The position numbers and the translations under genes are program-made. Under the pieces are notes generated by a model. The model made no database searches and was not told the origin of the DNA. It saw only the letters and a list, made by a program, of their open reading frames with translations. Shown piece after piece: positions 1-10,013 of a stretch of 64,000 bases of DNA. Position 1 is the first letter of the stretch. Each line of letters begins with the position of its first letter. This DNA is from Haliclona indistincta (taxonomy: Eukaryota; Porifera; Demospongiae; Haplosclerida; Chalinidae), in the NCBI GenBank assembly GCA_964017065.1, contig OZ024786.1, forward strand, positions 13,011,469-13,075,468, read 5' to 3'.

Positions 1-15
1 AAAAAAATATTTGAA

Positions 16-2130
16 TCAACCTTTGAATAAAGCTTGTGCAAAGTCATATGTACCTGGTCTGGCATTGTGAGGAAGCCAAGGTAGGTCAGCATTAGCAACG
101 GTACCAGTGGTAGTCTCATTACGGCTGCAGGTCAGCTGATAGTATCTCGTAGGATCAGAACAGACGTTACACTTTCTTTTGATAGTGCATTGAAGAGGGT
201 GTTGAGAATTGTGAGGGCAATGTACGATACATGGATGCTCAATTGGGTCTTGGCATAGTCGGCAAGGGAAGCCTACTTGCATATTAGCAGAGTAGTTGAG
301 ACGCCGTGTAGCATGTGCGATGCTACCAAGGACAGTCTGACGGATATCAGGACACAGAGAGGCTGATCCAGAGTAACACACCTCTAGCCAGTAGGTGTGG
401 TCGATAATAAGAAGAGCTCCACCGAAATCAACACAGGACAAACGAATGGCATATCGAAGCTGACGCTGTGATCGAAGTAATGAAAACCTAGGCTCCTTAT
501 TTCGATTGAGAAGAGAAACAACGAAAGCAATGAAGAGACCGACTGGTGTAGGCTTGAGGTCCCACGTAAGAATCCAAGAATTTGCAGTCTTGACGAATAA
601 CTCCTTTTCACTTTCTTCCAGACGAGACTGCTGAAGGACACAAGGCAGAAAGTAGCCTGTCTCACCATCCTCTAATCGAACAGGAGAGGTAACAAGAAGA
701 TAAGACAGCAGCTTAACAAAGCGTTCTGCTGTAAAGATATTGGGTATAAACCCATCGGGAAGGCTATGAAGCAAATCTATTGTAAATATGCCTTTATCAC
801 GTAGGTGCTGAAGGGCGCCAGGTTTAAGTGAAATTCCGTACAAAGAAGCAGCATTGCCGAAGGTGACAGCAATGACTGCACTGAGCTTGTTTAGTACAGG
901 CTGGAATGTGACAAAGACTATGTCAGGAAGGCATTCAGGGACGTAGAGGAACATTGACAATGAATTGAAGTATTTCAGTGCCTCTTTTAACTCACTTGGT
1001 TGCAACGAAAGAAGTTCACCAGCTGCTATGCACTCTTCTAGTGTAAGAACATATCGACCCTTTTCCTCAGCAATGCGCGATAACTCAATCTCAAGTAGAA
1101 ACCATGCCATTGGCACATTCACAACCACCTTTGCCTCAGGCCTTCCCATTATAAGCTGCCTCAGACGGGATGCCAGCTCTTCTCTTCCCTCTGTGGTGAT
1201 TGCATTGACTGGAAATATAATGTCTCCATTACTAGGATCACTGTCAATGCGAACATGCTCATATGGCGACAGCACTTCACAAAGCATCTGATTCTTCTGT
1301 TCAACAGACTCGGGGCACTTGTCTACCTGGTCTAGAAATGTGCCTACTAGGATGACGAGTGGATTGCTTGGAGTTTTCTCTATTTGTTGCAAACTTGCAG
1401 CTCGAATCGAAGACTGTGAACGGAAAACAGATGTTATCATGTCTAAGTTGGTCAACTGAAGTTTGCTAGGTAGGCAGGTATGCTTGCCATGAATAACAAA
1501 CTCAAAGACTGGCTTCTCACTGAGCTGCTCACACAATCGATGAGTGATTATACTGATTGAGTTGTGTTGAACAAACAATGGCAATACTTCTTGAAACTGA
1601 GGTTGGCCACCAGAATCGATAAGGTATATCCAGTGAGCGGAGAATAACTGATCAGATGCAGTGGCAGAGCTTAATAGAGACAATAAATGTTCAGCTGTAG
1701 CAGATTGTTCAGATGCTGAAATTGAAATTTCAGGTTTGTAGCCAATTATAGATTGAATGGTTTCCATTAGGGCTGCTATGAAATTACCAACCATGCTGCT
1801 TGATTGCTGTGTTTGTTCAATTTTTTGGGTGTGTTCAATTGGGTTCTGCTGTGGATGCTCATTAAGGTAAGCTATGCCGTCAGCTAGAAGTTTCATCAGC
1901 TCTTGTGATCCAACACGCTTCCATTTGACTAACTCATTGGCTGCTATCCTACATCCTGCCATTGATCGCACAGGACTAGTAGCCACTAGAGTGCTATGCC
2001 TCTCCCTAGCAGGAGGATTGCCAAGTACCAAGTCGGTGATACTAGATTTACCACTGCCAGGTGCTCCATGGATGGTCAGTATGGTTGTTTCCACTTTAAC
2101 CATCTTTTCTGGACTGAAGTTTCTCATCAT
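16..2130 (-). CDS. Roc/COR-like GTPase protein, copy 1 (3' end off window)
   Basis: Single open exon of 704 codons. Visible parts: a P-loop GAPGSGKSS at residues 22-30, a switch-II-like DSGGQPQF at about 172-179, a G4-like GTFLDQVD at about 263-270, then a winged-helix COR-like segment at about 340-430 (a run ending in LPDIVFVTFQPVL). Near residues 625-670 is a Cys/His-rich tail (CRLC, HCPH, CNVC) that probably binds zinc. These parts are known from Roc-COR signalling GTPases, common in sponges and cnidarians, so a role in intracellular signalling or innate immunity is inferred, not shown. The stop at 16-18 lies just past the point where copy 2 (42639-45277) splices to a second exon, so the true 3' part is probably outside the window. 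Upstream of the chosen ATG the frame stays open to a possible 3' splice site (TTCATAG), so an earlier exon is possible. Confidence 0.8.
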   Translation of the reverse strand: MMRNFSPEKMVKVETTILTIHGAPGSGKSSITDLVLGNPPARERHSTLVATSPVRSMAGCRIAANELVKWKRVGSQELMKLLADGIAYLNEHPQQNPIEHTQKIEQTQQSSSMVGNFIAALMETIQSIIGYKPEISISASEQSATAEHLLSLLSSATASDQLFSAHWIYLIDSGGQPQFQEVLPLFVQHNSISIITHRLCEQLSEKPVFEFVIHGKHTCLPSKLQLTNLDMITSVFRSQSSIRAASLQQIEKTPSNPLVILVGTFLDQVDKCPESVEQKNQMLCEVLSPYEHVRIDSDPSNGDIIFPVNAITTEGREELASRLRQLIMGRPEAKVVVNVPMAWFLLEIELSRIAEEKGRYVLTLEECIAAGELLSLQPSELKEALKYFNSLSMFLYVPECLPDIVFVTFQPVLNKLSAVIAVTFGNAASLYGISLKPGALQHLRDKGIFTIDLLHSLPDGFIPNIFTAERFVKLLSYLLVTSPVRLEDGETGYFLPCVLQQSRLEESEKELFVKTANSWILTWDLKPTPVGLFIAFVVSLLNRNKEPRFSLLRSQRQLRYAIRLSCVDFGGALLIIDHTYWLEVCYSGSASLCPDIRQTVLGSIAHATRRLNYSANMQVGFPCRLCQDPIEHPCIVHCPHNSQHPLQCTIKRKCNVCSDPTRYYQLTCSRNETTTGTVANADLPWLPHNARPGTYDFAQALFKG

Positions 2131-2205
2131 TACTTGAGTTTTAAATTCACTAACAGAACAACCTATGAAGATGATTGAACAAAATCCTAATCATTAATAA
2201 AATAA

Positions 2206-2400
2206 ATGAAACCCAACTTAGCGGACACCCCTCTCCAGAGGACACCCTCTCTATTATGGACACTTACTGAATCCCAAATAATTATAACCCACATAATGTA
2301 TTATAACCCCCTGACAAGAGGACACCCTCTCTATAGTGGACAATTTTATGTTGGTCCCAATTGTGTCCGTCTCAGAGAGGTTCCACTGTATACACAGCGG
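2206..2400. repeat. imperfect GGACACCCTCTCTAT repeats
   Basis: The phrase GAGGACACCCTCTCTAT, with variants followed by TATGGACA or AGTGGACA, occurs about three times in this AT/TC-rich stretch. It looks like a short dispersed or tandem repeat. No coding signal is credible here. Confidence 0.5.
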
Positions 2401-2405
2401 TTAGA

Positions 2406-2455
2406 GTTAGCCTCGTCCTCAGGCTCTCTCTTGAGAGCCTGGGGACGAGGCTAAC
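2406..2455. repeat. 50-bp hairpin made of two MULE-type MITE ends
   Basis: GTTAGCCTCGTCCTCAGGCT is followed at once by its inverse. The arms match the terminal motif TAGCCTCGT(N)CCCAGGC of the elements at 10568-10779, 38641-39312 and 61127-61707, but here no interior lies between them. It is probably an internally deleted derivative. No matching target-site duplication (TSD) is seen at its edges. Confidence 0.6.
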
Positions 2456-2461
2456 TGAGAC

Positions 2462-2580
2462 AATAGATGCTCAGCTATAACGCTCAGCTGAGCATATAGA
2501 TTCTCAGCTGTGCATGTATGCTCAGCTGTGCATGTACATAGACGCTCAGCTGTGCATGTAGATGCTCAGCTGTGCATGCG
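2462..2580. repeat. ~20-bp tandem repeat (ATGCTCAGCTGTGCATGTAG)
   Basis: Five or more imperfect units built on GCTCAGCTGTGCATGTA follow one another. It is a small minisatellite beside the hairpin at 2406 and just before a Harbinger-type MITE. Confidence 0.7.
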
Positions 2581-2598
2581 TTAAATCATGTCATATTA

Positions 2599-3120
2599 GG
2601 CCTCGGTCACACTACGATAAAATTGGCGACAACGACTAGATAGACGTCAATTTCTCCGGGTATGTCCGTTATATTCGTTGTCGTGCCATTGTCGGACAGC
2701 AGACATTGTCGCGCCATTGGAGCCCAAGATTACGACTGCGACAAAGCTAGTATCGAGCCGAATTTGCATGCTAGAATCTAAAGATAACCAAGTATCGAAC
2801 AAAAATGAACCAGCAACTCTACTGAGAGACTAAAGAACTGGTGATCGTGAGGAAAACTGGTCGGGAGCGTCATGGTCCGTGTAAAGAGGGGCCAACGATC
2901 AACTTGCTGGCTTCGAAAAAAGGACTCATGCCTTGAAATACATTGAACTGTACATTCTCGAAAGCCTTGTTAGTTGGCAAAGGCTAGTAGCAAAGCGGTA
3001 GTCTCTCAAGACGTTACAACAGCAAGGCGTCCATCTTTGGTAGTACGACCGCGTGCATTTGCTGTCATGACCGTGATCGCAGCAATTTGCTGTCATCGCT
3101 ATCGTAGTGTGACTGAGGCC
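2599..3120. mobile_element. PIF/Harbinger-type MITE, TTA target duplication
   Basis: The ends are GGCCTCGGTCACACTACGAT and the inverse of GGCCTCAGTCACACTACGAT, flanked on both sides by TTA (2596-2598 and 3121-3123). A TTA or TAA target duplication is the mark of PIF/Harbinger. The 522-bp interior has no protein signal, so movement would need a transposase from elsewhere; a Harbinger nuclease gene lies at the right edge of this window. Confidence 0.8.
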
Positions 3121-3123
3121 TTA

Positions 3124-3515
3124 TATAACGCATGCGCAAGCGTTAAATAATATGGCATGATTTTCACCAAATCAGTTGAAGCGAATTCAACTGATTCGGT
3201 TGAAAATCATGCCATATGTACTAGTTAAAGCACTGTGTCGAGTGCTCTATGGCGTATAATTGCACAAGGGCCGTGGCGAGAGGCAAATAGAGCATGAGGC
3301 CATGGCGAGTGCTCTATTTGTCGTCGAGGCACATCCTGAGTGCAGTCATACGCCACAGAGCACGAGACGTGGTGCTTTAACTGGTTTAAAGTGTGACTTT
3401 GCAGAAACTAGCCCGGAGTCGATCACTACGCGAACAGTTGCTGCCTGCATGTGGTCCCACCCTTGAACTTGTATGGTATCATACTTTAATTGGACATAAT
3501 TAATGCATGCGCATG
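3124..3515. repeat. diverged foldback with GCATGCGCA ends
   Basis: An inner hairpin at about 3151-3222 (ATGGCATGATTTTCACC and its inverse) and outer motifs GCATGCGC with TTAATTATGTCC-like sequence match the interior of the MULE-type MITE at 10568-10779. It is a related, more decayed foldback. No gene is visible. Confidence 0.5.
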
Positions 3516-3695
3516 TGAGGCTATGGTAAGAGCTAAAAATGGAGCATAAGTTATGTTGGCTACTATTATAGGGTTGTGTGATACTGGTATTATCATAGTA
3601 TCATGAACAAGAGCTGTTTATTACCTAAGAGTATGCAACCGTCAATATACCCTGATGGACAGTGTTGGACATTTTCTGGGTCACAAGTTTACCTA
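3516..3695. other. unique spacer; empty site of a family-A insertion
   Basis: The stretch around 3530-3605 (GGAGCATAAGTTATG through TATCATAGTATCATGAA) matches the sequence on both sides of the element at 45403-47510. It shows the pre-insertion state at the duplicated locus. No gene is seen. Confidence 0.6.
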
Positions 3696-4215
3696 AAGAA
3701 AATAAAAAGATTTCTAACGAAATCAAAAGAATGTAGGGATAAAGAAATCTGCTACTGGTCCACAATGTAAACCAACAAGGAGCAAGCATGGAATGGTAAC
3801 ACGATTGACTTGCTAACGGACCATAGATCCCTACATCAGTGGCTGCTGTGGCTGACTAAAGCAGTTCAGCTAGTTGCTGTTGATTGACACCTGACATGCA
3901 TGCATTGAATTGAAATCAGAAATCAAAATCTTATGGACAGCCACTATGATGTAGGGATTTATGGTCTGTTAGCAAGTCAATCGTGTTACCATTCTATGCT
4001 TGCTCCTTGTTGGTTTACATTGTGGACCAGTAGCAGATTTCTTTATCCCTACATTTTTTTGATTTCATTAGAAATCTTTTTATTTTCTTGTTTGTGTCCT
4101 TTTTCTTTTTCAGTGAGTTTCAAATTTTTGGTGCAGTTCGAATTTGGCAAGATAATGTATCTTTTTGATTCCACCATTGGTTTGGTTTGCTTTTGTTGAT
4201 AATTGCTATAACTTG
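3696..4215. mobile_element. family-A foldback core (A1), partial
   Basis: A long inverted repeat with arms about 3699-3840 and 3935-4090 around a short loop: AAAAAGATTTCT and GATGTAGGGAT at the left, inverted at the right. The right side continues into family-A inner-arm sequence to about 4215 and abuts the next element directly. No protein is encoded; small open frames here are incidental. Confidence 0.75.
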
Positions 4216-4223
4216 TAGCTCAT

Positions 4224-6103
4224 TAGGGAGGCACTACCGTGCCTCCCTATGTGGGGTTGAACGAAAAAACAAGATGGCGGCTACATACAATGCATTAGCG
4301 TTCAAACGCTGATATTTCGCCTGGTGAAGACTTTTATACGTCCAAAGACACTTAGATCTGCTCTCTGGCGTTGCCCCATCTTACAGTAGCAAGGAGATTG
4401 CTCGAAATTGTTACTAAAGTGACGAACCTGGAAACGGTGAAAATCGACTTTCGTCATCCTCGTTTTCTTTCTTTCTTCCTTCCTTCCCTCCCTCCCTCTC
4501 TTTCATTCTTTCTTTCTTCCACTCGCCTAGCACCTTTACGTGAGCAATGCCGAGACCAAAACACCCACGAACAGTCGTGGAATTCTCCTGGCATGTGCCT
4601 TTTGAACTTAGTTTTTAGCGAAATGGCGATATAAATTCCGCGATTTCTCGATCGTGATCCATTGTCAGCTTAGTGTTAGACGCCATTATTGTGATTGCGC
4701 AATACGCATGTGACCAAGCAGTGGTTAGTGCACGTGACCAAGCACTAGCTTGAGTGTCTCCGCGCCGTATGAATCACGGAGAACACATATCTGTCTGGAG
4801 TCTTCGAAGAACGGCATGCTATAGGATCACCATTCTGCGCTTGCCAGATAATTATAACCACCGTATAGGTCTACAAACTAGTGTGGGCTGGGCTCGTATG
4901 CAATTTATGCATGCATGTATGCGTAGGCGAGCTGATAAATTATTATGTATAAGCATAACAATTATTTTTGCTACAAGTTTAAATTAAAGAAAAGCCATCA
5001 ACAACAGGAAAACTAAACCAATGGTGAAAACAAAGACGGCTCAGCACGTGCAATGAACTGCACTGCACTAAAAAGGGACACAAACAGGAAAATTAAAAAG
5101 ATTTCTAGCAAAATCAAAAGGATGTAGGGTTGTGAAATCTACCACTGGTTCACAATGTAAACTAAAACGGAACAAGCATGGAATGATAACACGATTGATT
5201 TGCTAACAGACCATAGATCCCTAGGCTGTGCACAAGCTGAATGCACGTCAGGTGTCAGCAGCCACTGATGTAGGGATCTATGGTCTGTTAGCAAGTCAAT
5301 CGTGTTACCATTCCATGCTTGTTCCTTGTTAGTTTACATAGCGAACCAGTGGTAGATTTCACAACCCTACATCCTTTTGATTTCGATAGAAATCTTTTTA
5401 ATTATTAATTATTATTCCTAAATACCGAAACTAGCTCATGCATCCATGCATGCTGCAGGATTGCACAGCAAACGAGCCCCGCCCACTCTGGTTTAGAAAT
5501 TTCTGTATGGCTGTGATACTATCTGGCAAGCAGCAGAACGGTGATACTTGATACTACACGGACTTACTCGGTGAGTTGTTCTTCGAAGACTCCAGACACC
5601 AATATGCGCTTTTCATACGGCGATACCCTACTAATAAATTCGTGTGATAGATCACGTGCGTGTTACGTAATCACAATAATAATATGGCATCAAACACTTA
5701 GCTGACAACTGTTCGTGATCGTGAACTCGTCAAATTGATATCGTCGTTTCGCTAAAAACTAAGTTCAAAAGGCACATGCCAGGAGAATTTCAGGACTGTT
5801 CGTGGGTGTTTTGGTCTGGGCACTGCTCACGTAAAGGTGCTAGGCGAGTGGAAGAAAGAAGAAGATGACGAAACTCGATTTTCACCGTTTCCAGGTTCGT
5901 CACTTTAGTGACCATTTCGAGCAATTTCCTTGCTACTGTAAGATGGGGCAACGCCAGAGAGCAGATCTAAGTGTCTTTGGACGTATAAAATTCATCACCA
6001 GGCGATATATCAGCGTTTGAACGCTAATACATTGTATGTAGCCGCCATCTTGTTTTCTCGTTCATCCCTACATAGGGCTAGGGAGTCACTACTGTGCCTC
6101 CAT
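4224..6103. mobile_element. complete family-A foldback element (A2)
   Basis: A near-complete palindrome of about 1.9 kb. The left arm starts with the hairpin GGGAGGCACTACCGTGCCTC, then CAAGATGGCGGCTAC at about 4270, a TTTC/TTCC/CCTC stretch at 4466-4520, and the core GATGTAGGG near 5122. The loop is near 5225-5270. The right arm runs in mirror order to GTAGCCGCCATCTTG at about 6038 and a degraded hairpin near 6076-6103. Arms are roughly 0.8-0.9 kb. No transposase is seen, so it would be mobilised by another element or by replication-based events (inference). Confidence 0.85.
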
Positions 6104-6529
6104 AATACACGCAATGATTATCATTACTGCTGTTGTGAATATCATTACACAATGGTGAATATCATTAGCATTGCTGCTGTATAACTTGTGACGCAGAAAA
6201 TGCCCAACAACTCCAAAGGAGTATATTAATGGTTGCATACTCTTAGGTAATGAACTCTTTCCATGAATGATTAGATAACAATACTATCACGATAATCGTT
6301 TAGCAAGAGCATAAAAGTATCACAAAACTTGTTTAGCATCAGGTGGTACAGTATACGTAGTTGGACCAATATTCCATGCTTTCATGTGACGACAGACTGG
6401 GAACTGGGAACTAGAACCTGAGGGATCATTTTGGTTAGTGGTATAATTACAGCCCGCTGCTGTAATTATACATCCACTGGGCGACATTTTCGTTTGATCG
6501 AGCAAAAGTCAAGCCCCCCACTGTGCTAT
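6104..6529. other. AT-rich spacer, no gene seen
   Basis: Short ATCATTA-rich direct repeats occur at about 6115-6175, then sequence resembling 3595-3660 (GTATGCAACC with ACCTAAGAG, inverted). Nothing codes for a recognisable protein. Confidence 0.4.
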
Positions 6530-6670
6530 GATAAATGTTCTGCCCGTGCTATATTTTCCCACTGTTTGGAATAGCTAGTGGACTGTGTGCTGTAGAAATT
6601 TGCGAGACAAACTGCCAGTTTAGAGCAAGTAAAATTTTCTTCAAATAATTCAGAAACTAAAGGGTTAACA
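6530..6670. mobile_element. piggyBac-type MITE fragment
   Basis: GCGAGACAAACTGCCAGTTT through ACTAAAGGGTTAA matches one end of the TTAA-flanked elements at 25482-26041 and 30189-30793. The other end was not found. Confidence 0.55.
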
Positions 6671-7106
6671 TTTCGTACAAGTTAAATTGTTGTAGAATAC
6701 AGATGTACATGTAATGGCGCAGTAGTATTCTACATCAGGATCACAGTTCTATTACTGTAAGTAATGTGTGCGAAAAGATATACCTTTTAACTTTGCAACC
6801 TTCACACAGTATACTTCTGTAATAAAAGGATTAAAAATCACATTTGAATCGGCAAGATTCTACATGAGTTTATAAAATGTCATGCATACTATTTTAATTA
6901 TTGTGTTCTGTTACCTGTTAGTAAAGTTTGAAAGACAGTTTGAACATTAGTAGAGTCATACGCCTCAAAGAACAAAATAGAATGTTGTTCTATATACGTA
7001 CAAAAGGGTCAAGAATGAATGAAGTGTAATGAAAGCTGGCTCTACACGTTTTACACAAGGTATTATAATCATTAGTGGAGCTTAAGTAAATTTAATCATG
7101 TGGATA

Positions 7107-7245
7107 CATTATAGGTTAGACGATGGTTTGAGGTGTCTATATGGAATTTAGATTGCCGCGGAAACCGATGTATGAACAATCCGAACGTGTAGTACGAGGG
7201 TATTTATTTAAGGTTTTAAGGGTGATCCAGTACATTTTGTAACTC
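7107..7245. mobile_element. snapback MITE, family D copy
   Basis: GGTTAGACGATGGTTTGAGG, then AAACCGATGTATGAAC and CCGAACGTGTAGTACGAGGG, is a decayed copy of the short elements at 13561, 14781, 26107 and 55567, which share CCGAGCGCGTAGCGCGAGGG. It lies inside the Rab-like intron. Confidence 0.55.
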
Positions 7246-7254
7246 ATCCGTAGA

Positions 7255-7560
7255 TTCACAAGTTTATAGAAGACCATCCAAGGCCGACTCGAGGTGACAT
7301 AAAAACAGTACTTTTAGTTTATTTGCTACGATCCAGAACAGTAAGAGTTGACTGTCTAGCTGTTAATGTACTTCTGGTTCGTAGTACATGGACTAAAAGT
7401 ACTGTTTTACTACCTCTCGAATGGTCTTCTATAAACTTCTGTATCTTGGTCTGTGGAGCGCTGATGAACATCAGAGAAGCAGAAGCTGGATATGGTAGCT
7501 CAATGATTCTAGCAGCGCTATTTTGAAACATAATAATGGCCAGAACGGTGCAAGTTTGCA
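7255..7560. mobile_element. palindromic element with AGTACTTTTAGT arms
   Basis: TATAGAAGACCATCCAAGGC plus ACAGTACTTTTAGT at the left are mirrored by ACTAAAAGTACTGT plus CGAATGGTCTTCTATA at the right. The paralogous copy at 56085-56915 carries a Harbinger MITE in the centre, so this copy is the uninterrupted form. Confidence 0.65.
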
Positions 7561-7570
7561 GTGCGTTTAT

Positions 7571-9783
7571 TAGGGAGGCACGGTAGTGCCTCCCTATGTA
7601 GGGTTGAACGAGAAAACAAGATGGCAGCTACATACAATGTATTAGCGTTCAAACGCTGATATTTCGCCTGGTTATGAATTTTATACGTCCAAAGACACTT
7701 AAATCTGCTATCTGGCGTTGCCCCATCTTACAGTAGCAAGGAGATTGCTCGAGATTGTTACTAAAGTGACGAACTTGGAAACGGTGAAAATCGAGTTTCG
7801 TCATCTTCGTTTTCTTTCTTTCTTCCACTCGCCTAGCACCTTTACGTGAGCAGTGCCGAGACCAAAACACCCACGAACAGTCGTGAAATTCTCCTGGCAT
7901 GTGCCTTTTGAACTGAGTTTTTAGCGAAACGGCGATATACAGTGCTTTTAATCTAGAGGAGCCACTTTTGTGTTTTGTGGTTAACAAGTATGTTTTGTGT
8001 TCAGAAAAGGTAACTATAGTTGCTATTGGACTGAAATTTGCTATGAGTGTTCACACATCATTCCGTAGTGTGTGTAGAAAATCTGGACTGATTATGCTAG
8101 TTGACAGTAAAGTTGTTGCTGCTTGTGTACCAGGCATCGGTTTGCAATTATGAAAAAATGTGTTAAGGCCAGGAAAATAGTATGGAGCTGAGTTAAGAAA
8201 ATTCCCTTTGCAGTCTGCTTGAATGACTATTCAGATTTAATCTCAGCAAGTTAGAGACCTTAACTTCCAAGCATAGTGAAGTATGAGCCCTAAATGCACC
8301 AGAAATTGGCGATTTTTGGTGATAAAAGTGTTAAGGCTGAAATATGGACATCTTTGCGAGTTAAGAAAAACCACTTGATCTCTGGATAGCCAGATACTTG
8401 TAGTTTTCACTAGTTTTTAAACTAGCGCGATACGTTCATCCATGCGCAAACGCGGTCAGCGAGAACACCAACTTTAGCTGTGACTTCGTTTCTCTGCCGT
8501 GTTATAATGATATTCATCCAATATGAGCGTTTATCGATTACGTGTTTCTGCGTGCGCTGCGCCGCTCACTGTCGAGCGGCAAGAATGGCGCCGATCAAAA
8601 GCTGTGTTTTGCGCTTTGCCCGTTCTTAAGCGTGCTTCTACAGCATAGATATTAGCTAAGCTCGAGGAATAATAACCGCCAAGCCTCGTTGTGGCGCTAG
8701 ACTGTGGCTGCTGTGTCGTAGGTGTGGTTCGTCGTGACGTTGTACAAATTATAGTGATGTCACAAACATGGCGCTATTGTATTAGCTTCAATGGGAGAGA
8801 GCTGTAGAGCATCGTGTGTCTTGCATTTTCTCATCTTCATAGTTGCAATCTGCATTAATGCAATAGAAAGGGCTATGTAGAAAGTTGTGTGGACTAACTA
8901 CACACACAACTCTGGGAATAAAAAGTGGCTCCTCTAGATTAAAAGCACTGTAAATTCCGCGATTTCTCGATCGTGATCCATTGTCAGCTAAGTGTTAGAC
9001 GCCATTAATAATTATAGTGATTGCGCAATACGCACGTGACCAAGCTGTGGTTAGCGCACGTGACCAAGCACTAGCTTGAGTATCGCCACGCCGTATAGAT
9101 CACGGAGAACACATATTTGTCTGGAGTCTTCTAAGCTAGCAAGCGCAGAATCACCATTCTGCCTTGCCAGATAATTATAACCGCCGTAAACAAGTGTGGG
9201 CGGGGCTCGTATGCACTGTATTCATGCATGCGTAGGCGAGCTGATATCTACAGCATAAGAAATATTTAGCTACAAGTTTAAAATTGTTAATAATAAAGAA
9301 AAGCCATCAACAACAGGAAAATCAAACCAATGGTGGAAACAAAGATGGCACAGTAATTGCATGATATTGAACTGCACTTCACTGAAAAAGAAACAAGGAC
9401 ACAAACAAGAAAATTAAAAAGATTTCTATCGAAATCAAAAGGATGTAGGGTTGTGAAATCTACCACTGGTCAACAATCTAAACTAACAAGGAACAAGCAT
9501 GGAATGGTAACACGATTGACTTGCTAACAGACCATAGATCCCTACATCAGTGGATGTACATAAGCTGTCACAAGCTGAATGCACGTCAGGTGTCAGTCAA
9601 CAGCAACTAGCCGAACTAGCTATAGCCAACCACAGCAGCCACTGATGTAGGGATCTATGGTCTGTTAGCAAGTCAATCGTGTTACCATTCCATGCTTGTT
9701 CCTTGTTAGTTTAGATTGTTGACCAGTGGTAGATTTCACAACCCTACATCCTTTTGATTTCGATAGAAATCTTTTTAATTTTG
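7571..9783. mobile_element. family-A foldback (A3) with nested MITE
   Basis: It begins with the hairpin GGGAGGCACGGTAGTGCCTC, then AACAAGATGGCAGCTAC, a TTTC stretch near 7811, the full left arm (interrupted by 7940-8950), the core palindrome around 9580-9650 and only the inner part of the right arm, ending AAATCTTTTTAATTT at about 9780. It lies in the Rab-like intron. Minus-strand open frames across the pyrimidine stretch are not kept in frame between copies and are not called as genes. Confidence 0.8.
7940..8950. mobile_element. TA-flanked MITE (Tc1/mariner-type), 30-bp terminal repeats
   Basis: Perfect 30-bp terminal inverted repeats start CAGTGCTTTTAATCTAGAGG and end AGCCACTTTT, with TA at 7938-7939 and again at 8951-8952. 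Other family-A copies (for example at 4630) read straight through GCGATATAAATTCC at this point, so they are empty sites. The 1011-bp interior encodes nothing recognisable. TA target and CAGT ends suggest the Tc1/mariner superfamily (inference). Confidence 0.85.
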
Positions 9784-10013
9784 TTTATTATTGATGTGTG
9801 ACGATGGTTTATATAAATGGAGATTAAATTACTCCGGATGTGTCTGGATGCAAGGCAATCAAAAGCAATCATCAATAATTGCATTCTTTAGGCAAAGGGG
9901 CCAAAACTAGAAATGCATTCTGATGTCTGTGTACAAATTAAGCACACATTTCATGGTGTCTGTTGCAATGGTATATACACAGCAAGGATATGTACATACA
10001 CTTTGATACATAC
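9784..10013. other. Rab-like intron, duplicated with 56940-57128
   Basis: GCAATCAAAAGCAATCATCA through AGCACACATTTCATGGTGTC matches 56970-57120. Near 9968-9980 (GGTATATACACAGC) it is the empty site for the 2.5-kb element at 57129-59615. Confidence 0.65.

Noticed and set aside
965..1291. Plus-strand frame inside COR copy 1, also found in copy 2 at 44082
   Set aside because: It is the antisense shadow of a conserved coding region in the duplicated gene.
7649..7987. Minus-strand frame MPGEFHDCSWVFWSRHCS... in family A
   Set aside because: Seems open in several copies, but the frame changes with the length of the pyrimidine stretch and no known domain is visible; treated as a by-product of the repeat.
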